Shown: one piece after another, positions 1-8,743 of the stretch
How positions within the stretch are numbered: position 1 is the stretch's first letter
Layout of the letters: each line of letters opens with the position of its first letter
Assembly: GCF_006016075.1 (NCBI RefSeq)
Contig: NZ_CP040093.1
Coordinates: 1,365,069 to 1,429,068 of the forward strand
DNA: 64,000 bases
From: Caloramator sp. E03
GTDB lineage: Bacteria > Bacillota > Clostridia > Clostridiales > Caloramatoraceae
Direction: 5' to 3'
Position numbers and translations under genes: made by a program
Notes under the pieces: generated by a model
Told to the model about the DNA's origin: nothing
Databases searched by the model: none
Seen by the model: the letters and a program-made list of their open reading frames with translations, nothing else

Positions 1-167
1 ATTACAGCAAGTATTGCCCCAACCTGAATAACAACATCAAAAGCATTTGCAAAACTACCTGTGAACTTTATAAATTTGTTTGCAATAATAAGATGCCCTG
101 TTGATGATATTGGCAAAAATTCTGTAAGACCTTCAATAATTCCAAGTATTATTGCCTTTATTATCAT
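1..167 (-). CDS. uppP: Undecaprenyl-diphosphatase N-terminus (partial)
   Basis: Only the first 55 or so codons are in the window; the gene runs off the left edge. The translation contains [17 protein letters not shown], the first conserved E-rich loop of the UppP/BacA family, followed by a hydrophobic helix. The family dephosphorylates undecaprenyl pyrophosphate in the cytoplasmic membrane, recycling the lipid carrier for peptidoglycan synthesis, and confers bacitracin tolerance when abundant. The start is an ATG at 165-167, preceded at good spacing by TAGGAGGG. The second family motif (PGxSRSG) would lie outside the window, so the intactness of the gene cannot be judged. Confidence 0.9.
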   Translation of the reverse strand, partial: MIIKAIILGIIEGLTEFLPISSTGHLIIANKFIKFTGSFANAFDVVIQVGAILAV

Positions 168-195
168 TTTAACCCTCCTATCTTTTTCTCCAGTG

Positions 196-224
196 TTTTC
201 TCCGGTGCCAGGCACCGGAGAAAA
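196..224. repeat. REP-like palindrome, copy A
   Basis: A perfect palindrome with 14-base arms around one central A: TTTTCTCCGGTGCC and its complement. The core GGTGCCAGGCACC and the outer TTTTCTCC/GGAGAAAA are shared with a second palindrome at 41580-41620. It lies in the space between uppP and the next gene, is not followed by a clear T tract in either direction, and looks like an extragenic repeat rather than a simple terminator. Confidence 0.6.
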
Positions 225-338
225 GTAGCTGTCTTTTTTAACCTACCTTTTAGGATACAACAAATAAAAGCTTCATTCAACTTTATATATACATAATTAT
301 CATATTATTAATAAATAAAAAATATATTTTAATAATAA

Positions 339-839
339 ATGGTTGGGGGGATTTTTATAAATTATTTTGATTGTATAAATGAAATCATGATAAAAAATAA
401 AAATACTCTCTCTATTCGCTTTCTTGGAGTTTTTAGCACTATAAAAAAGCTTGTTGAAAAACGTCTTTTAAGCCCTTATAAGGATATTAGCTTTCTTGGA
501 GAAATTGAGATAAAGGGAAGAAAAAAAATACAAATAAGGTGCTGCAACAAAGACAATAAAATATCAAAATCTAAAGGATTACTTTGCTTTTTTGATAAGA
601 TAACACCATCGAAATTCGATTATCTTGTATGCGTATATCTTGATAAATACAAAAACATACAGGGGCACTATATATTCACTAAAAATGAGGTTGTAAAATA
701 TTTCCCACAGATGATAGATGTAAACGGGAATATAATAAAAGAGTATAAAGGTCTTTACATACCTTTAGATGAAAATATTGATGAACCTTTGAAATCTTTA
801 ATAGACAGCTCATTTGAAAACTGGGAAAAAATCAAGTAG
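339..839 (+). CDS. Hypothetical protein
   Basis: A 166-residue soluble, lysine-rich protein with no signal peptide. I do not recognise the family. A stretch around residues 52-68 (GEIEIKGRKKIQIR) followed by FDYLVCVYLD has the E-x-K and strand pattern sometimes seen in PD-(D/E)XK nuclease folds, but this is a weak resemblance. The start is uncertain: the ATG lies just upstream of a G-rich run that looks more like a ribosome binding site, so translation may begin at a later non-ATG codon. A terminator follows directly. It is flanked by unrelated minus-strand genes, so it is a single-gene unit. Confidence 0.55.
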   Translation: MVGGIFINYFDCINEIMIKNKNTLSIRFLGVFSTIKKLVEKRLLSPYKDISFLGEIEIKGRKKIQIRCCNKDNKISKSKGLLCFFDKITPSKFDYLVCVYLDKYKNIQGHYIFTKNEVVKYFPQMIDVNGNIIKEYKGLYIPLDENIDEPLKSLIDSSFENWEKIK

Positions 840-868
840 GGAGGCAACTTTATTTACGCCTCCCTTTA
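839..868 (+). terminator. Terminator after the hypothetical gene
   Basis: Stem GGGAGGC (839-845) pairs with GCCTCCC (858-864), followed by TTT. The first base of the stem is the last base of the upstream TAG stop codon. The short T run makes it only moderately convincing. Confidence 0.6.
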
Positions 869-953
869 AAATCCTGTATAAATAAAGGGCAGGCATTTTG
901 AATAAATACCAGCCCAACTATTGACAAAGAGCCCCATTAAGAAAGAGCCTATT

Positions 954-2576
954 TTAATTCCCTATAACTTTAACATAGCTTACAGTTCCTTCTTTTAAAT
1001 ATGCTCCGTTCTCTCCTTTTACCGTTGGGTTAACTACAAAGTAGTACTCCCCTGAATTTTTTAAATTATTTTTTGGTATTGCTTTAACAGTTTTACTATC
1101 AACAAATTCAAAGCTTAAAGGTATTCTCTCTCCAGTCTTTGAATCCCAAAGCTCTATGCTTTTTTCTACCGTGCTCTTATCTACATTAGAACTGAAAGTT
1201 ACAGTAAATTTCTTATCAACGGGAACATTTAAAAGCTCCTGAAGCTCTTTATATTCTGGATAATACATAAAGTATGCCTTATTCTTATATTCAGAAGGAA
1301 TATCTGTCCATCCAAGGCTTGTACCTATCTTTATTTCGTTTCCACTTTCCCTTGCCTTTTCAAGTATAAGATTATATGCTTTATAGTATTTTTCCTGCCT
1401 TGCTAATTTTAAATCTATTTCAAAATATCTTCCATCTATTTTAACCTTTAAAAATCCTGTCTTATTACAAGCATCTTTAGAGTCTCCAGATAAAAGCTCT
1501 GCAACAAGCATTGAATTATTATACTCAGCATTAAAATCCGGAGTAATTCCAACCTTATTTATCTCATTTCCCTTTGGTGAAAAGAACTTTAAAACCGTAA
1601 GTTTTATATAACTTCCATCTGATAAGCTGAACATAGTTTGAACAAGCCCCTTGCCAAAGGTTCTGTTTCCAATTATATAGGCTGCACCATAATCTTTTAT
1701 TGCTCCTGTTAAAACTTCAGAAGCACTGGCACTATTTTCATTGGTTAAAAATATTACTGGCTTATCTATTTTTGTTCTATGAGTATACCCTTTATATTCT
1801 GCTTCATCTCCATCTCTATCCCTTACTTTAACAACAGTATTATTCCCAATAAAATACCCTGCTATGTTAAGAGCTGCATCCAAAAATCCTCCAGGATTAT
1901 CCCTTAAATCTATTATGTAATTGCTTGGACTTTTTTTATTCAAATCATCTAAAATGCTTCCAAACTTATCTGCCGTATCTTCTCCAAAGGAAGATATTTT
2001 TATGTATGCTGTATGGTTATTTATAATTTCTCCTTCCACTGTTGGAGTTTGGATTAGCTTTCTTGTTATTGTAAAATCAAGAGTAGCACTTCCTCTTTTA
2101 ACTTTAACCTTTACAGTTGTTCCTTCATCTCCCCTTAAATAAAGTGGAATCTTATCTTCACTTAATCCTACAAGGCTTTTCCCGTCTGCTTCAATTATGA
2201 TATCTCCTTCTTTTAACCCTGCATCCTCTGCTCCTGACCCCTTTAAAACAGATACAACTCTAACTCCTTCAGATATTACTTCAAACCTAACACCTATTCC
2301 TGAAAATTTCATATCCACGCTATTAACAAAATTTTTGTATTCATTATTTGAAAAATATACTGAATAAGGATCATTAAGAGATTCAACCATTTCTTTAACT
2401 GTTGTTTTGTTTAGAGTCTCATTGCTAACATTTTCAATATAAAAATTTTTTATTAAGTATCTTGCCTCTTCAAGCACATCATAAGCATAGACAGTTGAAG
2501 AAAAAAGACCGATTATTAATATAAGGGAAAATATACTTTTTATAACCTTAGCCCTTGTAATTTTGTTTTTCTCCAT
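954..2576 (-). CDS. Carboxyl-terminal processing protease (S41) with C-terminal Ig-like domain
   Basis: A 540-residue exported serine protease. Residues 1-32 are a signal peptide or anchor, about 90-170 a PDZ domain (GVRFEVISEGVRVVSV), and about 185-350 the S41 core. The catalytic serine is Ser284 in NSASASE and the general-base lysine is Lys309 in TFGKGLVQ, so the active site looks intact. CtpA/CtpB-type enzymes clip C-termini of exported proteins. After the core comes a linker and, from about 445, an Ig-like domain of the SbsA type (VTFSSNVDKSTVEKSIELW), the same module that is tandemly repeated in the protein at 11557-13248. Most S41 proteases lack this extension, or end in a peptidoglycan-binding domain. 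The ATG follows AAAGGGGTG. Confidence 0.9.
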   Translation of the reverse strand: MEKNKITRAKVIKSIFSLILIIGLFSSTVYAYDVLEEARYLIKNFYIENVSNETLNKTTVKEMVESLNDPYSVYFSNNEYKNFVNSVDMKFSGIGVRFEVISEGVRVVSVLKGSGAEDAGLKEGDIIIEADGKSLVGLSEDKIPLYLRGDEGTTVKVKVKRGSATLDFTITRKLIQTPTVEGEIINNHTAYIKISSFGEDTADKFGSILDDLNKKSPSNYIIDLRDNPGGFLDAALNIAGYFIGNNTVVKVRDRDGDEAEYKGYTHRTKIDKPVIFLTNENSASASEVLTGAIKDYGAAYIIGNRTFGKGLVQTMFSLSDGSYIKLTVLKFFSPKGNEINKVGITPDFNAEYNNSMLVAELLSGDSKDACNKTGFLKVKIDGRYFEIDLKLARQEKYYKAYNLILEKARESGNEIKIGTSLGWTDIPSEYKNKAYFMYYPEYKELQELLNVPVDKKFTVTFSSNVDKSTVEKSIELWDSKTGERIPLSFEFVDSKTVKAIPKNNLKNSGEYYFVVNPTVKGENGAYLKEGTVSYVKVIGN

Positions 2577-2706
2577 AATAACACCCCTTTATAATCACCA
2601 AAGCTATTAAAGATATTATATATCATTATTATTAAATTAACAAAACTTTTATATTTTTATAGATTAATTAACAATTATTTTATTTTTTATTTCCTTTACC
2701 CATATA

Positions 2707-2735
2707 TTGACATTATATATTTTAATTACTAATAT
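2707..2735 (+). promoter_or_regulatory. Promoter of the MacA/MacB-like operon
   Basis: TTGACA (2707-2712), a 17-base spacer and TAATAT (2730-2735) form a near-consensus vegetative promoter reading toward the adaptor gene at 2824. The predicted leader is about 80 bases. Confidence 0.7.
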
Positions 2736-2823
2736 AAGGTATGAAAAAATAAAATAATTTATGGGTTTTATTAATATGTTTCGTCTAAATTAGTGGCAAG
2801 TTTAATTTGAAAGGAGAATAACT

Positions 2824-4023
2824 ATGAAATCAAAAAAAATAGTAATATCGGTATTGGTGCTTATTTTATTTGCTGCATCAGTACTATTTGCAGTAAAGTC
2901 ATCAAACAAAACAAAAACAACTTCAGTTACACTAAGCAGCATATCTAAAAAAGATTTGATTCAGTCAATATCACTAACAGGAAACATAGAACCAAAGGAT
3001 AAGCAGGAAATAACCCTAAGTAACGCCCAAAAAGTATCAGAAATATATGTAACTGAAGGAAAAGAAGTAAAAAAAGGTGATGCATTAATAAAATACGACA
3101 CCTCTGATCTTAATTATCAGCTAAAAAAAGCAGAACTCAATTATAATTTGAATCTACTATCAAGCAAAAATTCAATAGAACAGGCAAAAATAAATTATGA
3201 CAACGCTAAAAGGGCTTATGAAGAAGTAAACAGAAAATTTACTTCAAGTAAGGAGCTATATGACAATGGGTTTATATCAAAGGATGAGTATGAGACATCA
3301 AAAAAGGCATTAGATGATGCTCTAAATCAGTTAAACCTTGCACAAATACAACTTGATAATGCAAATTCATCATCATCAAAACAACTGGAATCAATAAAAG
3401 CAGATATTGAAAATTATAAAAAGAAGATATCAGACTGCATTATTAAATCTAACATAGATGGGAAAATTATAAAGATTGATGCTAAACTCAATCAATACCC
3501 TTCAATTAATGATAAGATAGTTATTTACAACACATCATCATATAAAGTTAAGATTGAAGTTTCACAATATGATGCTGTTAACATATCTTTAGGGCAAAAA
3601 GCTAACGTAAAAATAAAAGGATTAAATAAAACATATAATGGAACTGTAACAAAGATAGAACAATTTGCCAACATCGTAAACACTGGAACAAGCAATGAAT
3701 CTAAAGTATCAATTGAAATAACCATAACTAACCCTGACAGCAATATAAAAGTTGGCTACGAAGCCGATGCAGAAATAATAGTTAATGAAAAGAAGGATGT
3801 TTTAGCTGTTAACTTTGATGCAATAAAGGAAGATTCTAATGGCAAGAAATATGTATTTACAGTTGAAAATGGAAAAGTAGTTAAAAAATATGTTGAAACA
3901 GGAGTTGAAACTGATTTTGACGTAGAGATTATAAACGGACTTAAAGAAGGAGACAAATATATACCAAATCCTCCTGAAACATTAAAAGAAAACGATATAG
4001 TTAAAGTATTAGGGGGCAAATAA
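2824..4023 (+). CDS. HlyD/MacA-family efflux adaptor
   Basis: A 399-residue membrane-anchored adaptor. An N-terminal transmembrane segment (about 5-24) is followed by the first half of a lipoyl domain ([14 protein letters not shown]), a long helical hairpin of about 100 residues, the second lipoyl half ([18 protein letters not shown]), then beta-barrel and membrane-proximal domains ending near the C-terminus. This is the layout of MacA/YknX-type membrane fusion proteins that pair with MacB-type ABC exporters. The next gene starts two bases after its stop. The ribosome binding site AAAGGAG is well placed. It probably bridges the permease and, in this locus, perhaps the TolC-like proteins downstream. 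The exported substrate cannot be inferred. Confidence 0.9.
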   Translation: MKSKKIVISVLVLILFAASVLFAVKSSNKTKTTSVTLSSISKKDLIQSISLTGNIEPKDKQEITLSNAQKVSEIYVTEGKEVKKGDALIKYDTSDLNYQLKKAELNYNLNLLSSKNSIEQAKINYDNAKRAYEEVNRKFTSSKELYDNGFISKDEYETSKKALDDALNQLNLAQIQLDNANSSSSKQLESIKADIENYKKKISDCIIKSNIDGKIIKIDAKLNQYPSINDKIVIYNTSSYKVKIEVSQYDAVNISLGQKANVKIKGLNKTYNGTVTKIEQFANIVNTGTSNESKVSIEITITNPDSNIKVGYEADAEIIVNEKKDVLAVNFDAIKEDSNGKKYVFTVENGKVVKKYVETGVETDFDVEIINGLKEGDKYIPNPPETLKENDIVKVLGGK

Positions 4024-4025
4024 TA

Positions 4026-4736
4026 ATGATAATAGATATTCAAAATTTGAAAAAAGTTTATGATACCGGTAAAATTCAAGTTGAAGCACTAAAAGGCATT
4101 AACCTTAGTATTAATGAAAAAGAATATGTTGCAATAATGGGGCCATCTGGTTCAGGCAAGTCAACATTTATGAATATTTTAGGATGCCTTGATAGATTAA
4201 CAGAAGGAAAATATTATCTTGATGGTGAAGATGTATCTTCCCTTGATAATAATAAACTTGCAGAAATACGAAATAAAAAAATAGGTTTTGTTTTTCAGGC
4301 TTTTAATCTTCTACCAAGGCTTACTGCTCTTGAAAACGTAGAGCTTCCTATGGTATATGCCGGTATCCCCTCCCACGTGAGAGTAAAAAGAGCAAAATCA
4401 GCTTTAATGAAAGTAGGTCTTGAAGACAGAATGCATCATAGGCCAAATGAGCTCTCCGGTGGTCAAAAACAAAGGGTTGCTATTGCAAGGGCTCTTGTTA
4501 ATGACCCTGCAATAATACTTGCCGATGAGCCAACCGGAAACCTTGATACAAAATCCAGCGAAGAAATAATGGGGATATTTGAAACTTTAAATAATGAAGG
4601 AGTTACAATCGTTATGGTAACCCACGAACCAGACATAGCAGCCCATACTAAGCGTATTGTTTTGTTTAGGGATGGAAGTGTTATTTCTGATAAAGAGGTT
4701 TTAAATAGAACTATAATAGGAGGGCATCAAAAATGA
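4026..4736 (+). CDS. MacB/LolD-type ABC transporter ATP-binding protein
   Basis: A 236-residue ATPase of the MacB/YknY/LolD group. Walker A is GPSGSGKS (39-46), the Q-loop glutamine is Gln91, the signature is LSGGQ (143-147), Walker B is ILADE (164-168) and the switch histidine is His200. All catalytic elements are present. It shares four bases (ATGA) with the permease gene, which implies translational coupling. Members of this group drive mechanotransmission rather than classical substrate transport, and often export peptides, lipoproteins or antibiotics. Confidence 0.95.
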   Translation: MIIDIQNLKKVYDTGKIQVEALKGINLSINEKEYVAIMGPSGSGKSTFMNILGCLDRLTEGKYYLDGEDVSSLDNNKLAEIRNKKIGFVFQAFNLLPRLTALENVELPMVYAGIPSHVRVKRAKSALMKVGLEDRMHHRPNELSGGQKQRVAIARALVNDPAIILADEPTGNLDTKSSEEIMGIFETLNNEGVTIVMVTHEPDIAAHTKRIVLFRDGSVISDKEVLNRTIIGGHQK

Positions 4737-5941
4737 ACTTAATGGAAAGTACAATATCTGCACTAAGAAATATCAAAACAAACAAGATGCGCTCTCTTTT
4801 AACTATGCTTGGGATAATAATTGGTATTTCATCAGTTATAACAATAGTTTCATTAGGGCAAGGAGCAAAAAAGTATATTACAGGCCAGTTTGAAAGTATT
4901 GGTACAAACGTTATAAATGTTCAAGTAAAGTCAATGGATAAAGATGTTGAATCAAGCGACTATTTCACCCTTGATGATGCAAAAATATTAAAAGAAAAAA
5001 TTTCAAATATTGATTTTGTTGTACCCTTTACCGAAGGTTTTGGAAGGCTAAAGTCTGAAAGTAAATCAAAACAGGCCCAAATAATTGGAACCAATGAATA
5101 TTACCCAAAAATTTCAAATCTTGAAATACTTTACGGAAGATTTTTAAACGACCACGACATACAGACTCAGAAAAATGTTGCAGTTATTGACGATTTATCT
5201 GTAAAAAAACTATTTAAAACCCAAAACCCTGTTGGAAAGCAGATTAAAATAAATATACAAAATAACAGTCTCAATGTAACAATAATAGGCGTTGTAAAAA
5301 ATCCAAGCGGTAACATGGCAGCAGCCTTTGGAGATAACTTCCCAGGGTTTGTGTTTTTACCAATAACAATATCTGACAGGATAATGGTTAATACGGATAT
5401 TAGTCAAATGTCTGTAATGCTTAAGGATATGACAAATTCAACTGAAACTGCATCCCAAATAACAAGGCTTCTTGAAATAAGACACAGAAGCACTGGGAAA
5501 TATGCAGCATCAGAAGGGTTTAAAGAGCTTGATATGATTAATAACATATTAAATACCTTGACACTTGTAATAGGTGCAATAGCTGCTATATCGTTAATTG
5601 TCGGCGGTATTGGCGTTATGAACATAATGCTTGTATCTGTTACGGAAAGGACAAGGGAGATTGGCATAAGGAAAGCAATAGGTGCAAAGCAAAAGGATAT
5701 AAGGATACAGTTTTTAACAGAATCTCTCATCCTATGCCTTATGGGAGGAATTATAGGAATGATACTTGGGGTTTTATTTGGAAGGATTGCAGGAAGCCTT
5801 ATACATGTAACGGCAGTAATATCAGTTCAAGTGGTTTTAATAGCATTCCTTTTCTCCTCAGCCGTTGGAATATTCTTTGGACTATACCCTGCTGATAAAG
5901 CAGCAAAGCTTGACCCGATTGAAGCACTAAGATATGAATAA
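4733..5941 (+). CDS. MacB-type ABC transporter permease
   Basis: A 402-residue permease with the MacB architecture: one N-terminal transmembrane helix (about 20-45, with [19 protein letters not shown]), a large extracytoplasmic MacB_PCD domain (about 45-270), and three C-terminal helices forming the FtsX domain ([20 protein letters not shown]). It ends [10 protein letters not shown], the typical C-terminus of the family. With the preceding ATPase and adaptor it makes a complete MacAB/YknXYZ-like exporter in the cytoplasmic membrane. The start overlaps the ATPase stop. Confidence 0.95.
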   Translation: MNLMESTISALRNIKTNKMRSLLTMLGIIIGISSVITIVSLGQGAKKYITGQFESIGTNVINVQVKSMDKDVESSDYFTLDDAKILKEKISNIDFVVPFTEGFGRLKSESKSKQAQIIGTNEYYPKISNLEILYGRFLNDHDIQTQKNVAVIDDLSVKKLFKTQNPVGKQIKINIQNNSLNVTIIGVVKNPSGNMAAAFGDNFPGFVFLPITISDRIMVNTDISQMSVMLKDMTNSTETASQITRLLEIRHRSTGKYAASEGFKELDMINNILNTLTLVIGAIAAISLIVGGIGVMNIMLVSVTERTREIGIRKAIGAKQKDIRIQFLTESLILCLMGGIIGMILGVLFGRIAGSLIHVTAVISVQVVLIAFLFSSAVGIFFGLYPADKAAKLDPIEALRYE

Positions 5942-6117
5942 AGCTTAAACCCTTTTTCATATTTTATTTATAAATTGAAACATACAATTGTTTTAAAAAA
6001 CAAATTTTATAATTTATAAAAATCTGTATTCTTTCTTATAAATTTGAGTTTTGCCACAGTTTAGCGGAGATTTTTAATGTATAATAATATAGAATAATAA
6101 ATGGAGGAAATAAGATA

Positions 6118-6219
6118 TTTGAAATAATATTTATATCTTTAAATCTTGAATATAAAGGTATTGAAAAATTTTTTTATGTTTTATCAGAAGAATTATCCAA
6201 TAGAGGTGTTAAATTATGA
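6118..6219 (+). pseudogene. Short relic resembling a glycosyltransferase N-terminus
   Basis: An open 33-codon stretch with no ATG start reads FEIIFISLNLEYKGIEKF and then FYVLSEELSNRGVKL, ending in a TGA that overlaps the ATG of the next gene. The pattern (IIFISL, KGIEKF, LSEELSNRG) resembles the first strand and helix of GT4-type glycosyltransferases. A GGAGG sits just upstream (6104-6108), but the expected start codon is missing, as if a base had been lost. It may instead be a translated leader that starts at a rare codon. Low confidence. Confidence 0.25.
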
Positions 6220-7448
6220 ATAATAAATACAAATATCACAAAAAAATATTGACAATAATTATAATAACAATTATAGTTCTTGGAAATTTTAATATAATAA
6301 ATGCCAAAGAACAAGTATTAAATATTAATGAGGCATGTGATTTAGCTTTGCAAAATTCTTCAGCATTAAAAATTCTCCAATTAAATATTGAACATTTACA
6401 ACTAATCGTTGATCAAGCTAATGAAGCTTCTAAATTAGCAGATCAGAGATTAAAAATCAATGATAGATTTTTAGAATTATATTACAAAAAGCAAAAAAAT
6501 GAACTTACTGATCCGAGTGATATTCAAGAATATAACAGCTATGTTTCAATGTATGGGAAGCCCTTAATTGGTGAAGATCAGAAGTTTCAATTTATTCAAA
6601 TGAAAACAATAACTCCTTTAGAAGCAAAATATTCTGTTTATTCGGCTCAAAATAATATTAAAATTAATGAAAATACAATAAAATATTCAATTATGCAGAG
6701 TTATTGCAATTTATTAAATTTAAAAGATTCAATAGAAATTAATAATATGAATTATAAGATAAAAGAAGAAAATTATAAAATAGCTCAGCTAAAATATAAA
6801 TATAATCTTATTTCAAGTACTGAATTTAAAAAAATTGAAGGTGAATATACAAAGGCAAAATTAACATTAGATATATTAAATAATAATTATAATTTACAAT
6901 TAAAATCATTTAATAGGCAATTAGGTATACCTATTAATAATATTACATCTATTGTAGATATAGAATTTGATTCTAAAATAGATTCTATAGATAAATACAT
7001 AGAAGAAACTCTTATAAATAACATGGATATAAAAAATGCTTTAGAAAAATTAAAAAACAAAAACTATATTTATGATATAGTTTATGATTCTTTTTCTGAT
7101 GAAAATAATTACAATATTCAAAATGCATTATACGAAAAAAATCAGGCAGAACATGATTTATATAACCAAAAAATAAGCAAACAAATTAATATTAAAATGG
7201 CTTATCAGGATATACAGAAAAAATTTCTCGACTATAAAACAGCACAAGATTCTTATAATAATTCACTAAAAAAGTATAATGAAGGATTAATGCAATATAA
7301 ATTAAATAAAATTTCTAATACAGATTTAAAATCTCTAGAATTATTATTAAAGCAAGCAGAAATACAAATAAATAATGTTAAGAGAGATATATGGTTAAAA
7401 ATTAAAAAATTAGAATTCCTATCACATGAAGGTTTAAATATAAATTAA
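6216..7448 (+). CDS. TolC-family (outer membrane efflux protein-like) secreted protein
   Basis: A 410-residue protein with a signal peptide (residues 1-30) and an almost wholly helical, Asn/Lys-rich mature part. LNINEACDLALQNSSALKI matches the start of the OEP repeat. The stretch from about 163 to 245, with YNLISSTEFKKIEGEYTKAK and then FNRQLGIPI, matches the internal TolC helix-turn signature (G-L-x-S-x-x-D/E followed by a long helix ending in LG-P). TolC forms the duct of tripartite pumps in Gram-negative cells, and here it follows a MacAB-like exporter. I see no beta-barrel strands and no lipobox. The base composition is more AT-rich than that of the transporter genes, which suggests a different history. 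Confidence 0.75.
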   Translation: MNNKYKYHKKILTIIIITIIVLGNFNIINAKEQVLNINEACDLALQNSSALKILQLNIEHLQLIVDQANEASKLADQRLKINDRFLELYYKKQKNELTDPSDIQEYNSYVSMYGKPLIGEDQKFQFIQMKTITPLEAKYSVYSAQNNIKINENTIKYSIMQSYCNLLNLKDSIEINNMNYKIKEENYKIAQLKYKYNLISSTEFKKIEGEYTKAKLTLDILNNNYNLQLKSFNRQLGIPINNITSIVDIEFDSKIDSIDKYIEETLINNMDIKNALEKLKNKNYIYDIVYDSFSDENNYNIQNALYEKNQAEHDLYNQKISKQINIKMAYQDIQKKFLDYKTAQDSYNNSLKKYNEGLMQYKLNKISNTDLKSLELLLKQAEIQINNVKRDIWLKIKKLEFLSHEGLNIN

Positions 7449-7468
7449 ATAAGTATAGGAGGTCCAAA

Positions 7469-8485
7469 ATGAAAAAATATAAATATTTGATTATTATTCT
7501 GACAACAATGATAATTTATTTCTTTCCTCAATCTGTAGCCTATTCGATAACGCAAAATAATGATATAAATTTAGAGACACTTATTTCAAATATTAAAAAT
7601 AAAAATATGGATATTAAATTACTAGATGAACAATCTTCTATATACCTTAAAAAAAGTTCTGATGCTATTGATGATACTACAGAATTAGATTATCAATATA
7701 AAGCTGCAGATTTACAGCATCAGAAAAAAGCTAAAATGCAATCATTAGAACTCGAAGTTAAAAAATCATATTATGAATGTAATGCATTAAAAGATGAAAT
7801 TGCATTAACAAATGATAGTTTAAATAATTTGAATAAAAAAATAGACATGCTCAAAAAGAAAATTGACCTTGGCCTTGCAAAAGATAATGATTTGTCTACA
7901 TATATATTGCAAAAATCACAAATTGAAGCAACTTTATATGATTTGAATAATCAACTTCAACAAAATTTACTTAATATTAAAAAGATATGTTATATAGATA
8001 TCAATCAAGATATTGATATTTCACAAATACAAATTACTTTTGAACCCTTTGATGATAATGATATAGAAAATAAAATCAAAAATTCAGTTGAAAAAAGTTA
8101 TGATTTATCATATAAACAAAATTTATATAACCTTGAATTAAAAAAATATAATGAATCAGACATAAATTCTGATTTAATTGCAGTTAAACAAGCAGAAGTT
8201 AATTTATCAGATGCTAAACCATCAAGAGAAATTGAGTTATGGACATTATATTATAATTTAAAGAATTTAGAAAATAACGTTTATATAGAAAAAATTAATT
8301 ATGAAAACTACATAAATAATTATAATATTTCTAAAATCCAATATTTAAACGGACAAATTAATGCATTAGATTTAGAAGATATTCGTATTGCTATGGAAAA
8401 ACAAAAAATTTCTTATCAAAGATCAATTAATTCTTATATGATTAGCAAAGAGGAATTTGAAAATGAGTTAAATGATATCGTATAA
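7469..8485 (+). CDS. Second TolC-like secreted helical protein
   Basis: A 338-residue paralogue-like partner of the preceding gene, 20 bases downstream with its own ribosome binding site (AGGAGG). It has a signal peptide (about 1-26) and long helices. The segment SYYECNALKDEIALT through KIDLGLAKDNDLSTYILQKS matches the OEP repeat, but the protein is shorter than usual (TolC family is typically 400-480) and seems to lack part of one repeat. Like its neighbour it is strongly AT-rich. The two could form a hetero-oligomer or duct partner for the MacAB-like exporter. That role is inferred only from position and family. Confidence 0.65.
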   Translation: MKKYKYLIIILTTMIIYFFPQSVAYSITQNNDINLETLISNIKNKNMDIKLLDEQSSIYLKKSSDAIDDTTELDYQYKAADLQHQKKAKMQSLELEVKKSYYECNALKDEIALTNDSLNNLNKKIDMLKKKIDLGLAKDNDLSTYILQKSQIEATLYDLNNQLQQNLLNIKKICYIDINQDIDISQIQITFEPFDDNDIENKIKNSVEKSYDLSYKQNLYNLELKKYNESDINSDLIAVKQAEVNLSDAKPSREIELWTLYYNLKNLENNVYIEKINYENYINNYNISKIQYLNGQINALDLEDIRIAMEKQKISYQRSINSYMISKEEFENELNDIV

Positions 8486-8610
8486 GATAAAATAAAACAA
8501 ATTAAACCCCTCATCAATAATTGATAAGGAGTTAATATACAATGAAAAATATTTATGCATGCATCTGTATGAAATTGGTTAAAAGATCTAACTAGGAGTA
8601 GTATGAAATT

Positions 8611-8654
8611 AATTTAGAACCTTTAAAGACCTTGATCTTTAAAGGTTCTAAATT
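8611..8654 (+). terminator. Hairpin of the TolC-like operon, cut off from its T tract by an insertion
   Basis: Perfect 18-base arms (8611-8628 and 8637-8654) with an eight-base loop. In its present place no T run follows. If the IS256 element and one target duplication are removed, the hairpin is followed after a few bases by ATTTTTTT (now near 10250-10257). This reads as a rho-independent terminator that the insertion has split. Confidence 0.55.
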
Positions 8655-8657
8655 AAA
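8650..8657. repeat. Target site duplication, left
   Basis: AAATTAAA directly precedes the left end of the insertion sequence and is repeated exactly at 10243-10250. Confidence 0.8.
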
Positions 8658-8743
8658 GAGTATGTAAAAAATTTTGTGTAAAGTGATTTAAGTATCTCCT
8701 TCTTGGCAAGAATTAAGAGAAAAGGACAAGGAGGAGATTTTTA

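Noticed and set aside
1921..2142. Plus-strand ORF inside the S41 protease gene
   Set aside because: Antisense to conserved coding sequence, no ribosome binding site; the same applies to the many plus-strand ORFs inside 11557-27615 and 32178-37468.
6216..8485. Outer-membrane beta-barrel proteins
   Set aside because: Only helical OEP-type repeats are seen; no other outer-membrane gene (BamA, LptD) is in the window, so an outer membrane is not claimed.
8510..8535. Small hairpin after the second TolC-like gene as terminator
   Set aside because: Weak arms with mismatches and no T run; the hairpin at 8611-8654 is much stronger.
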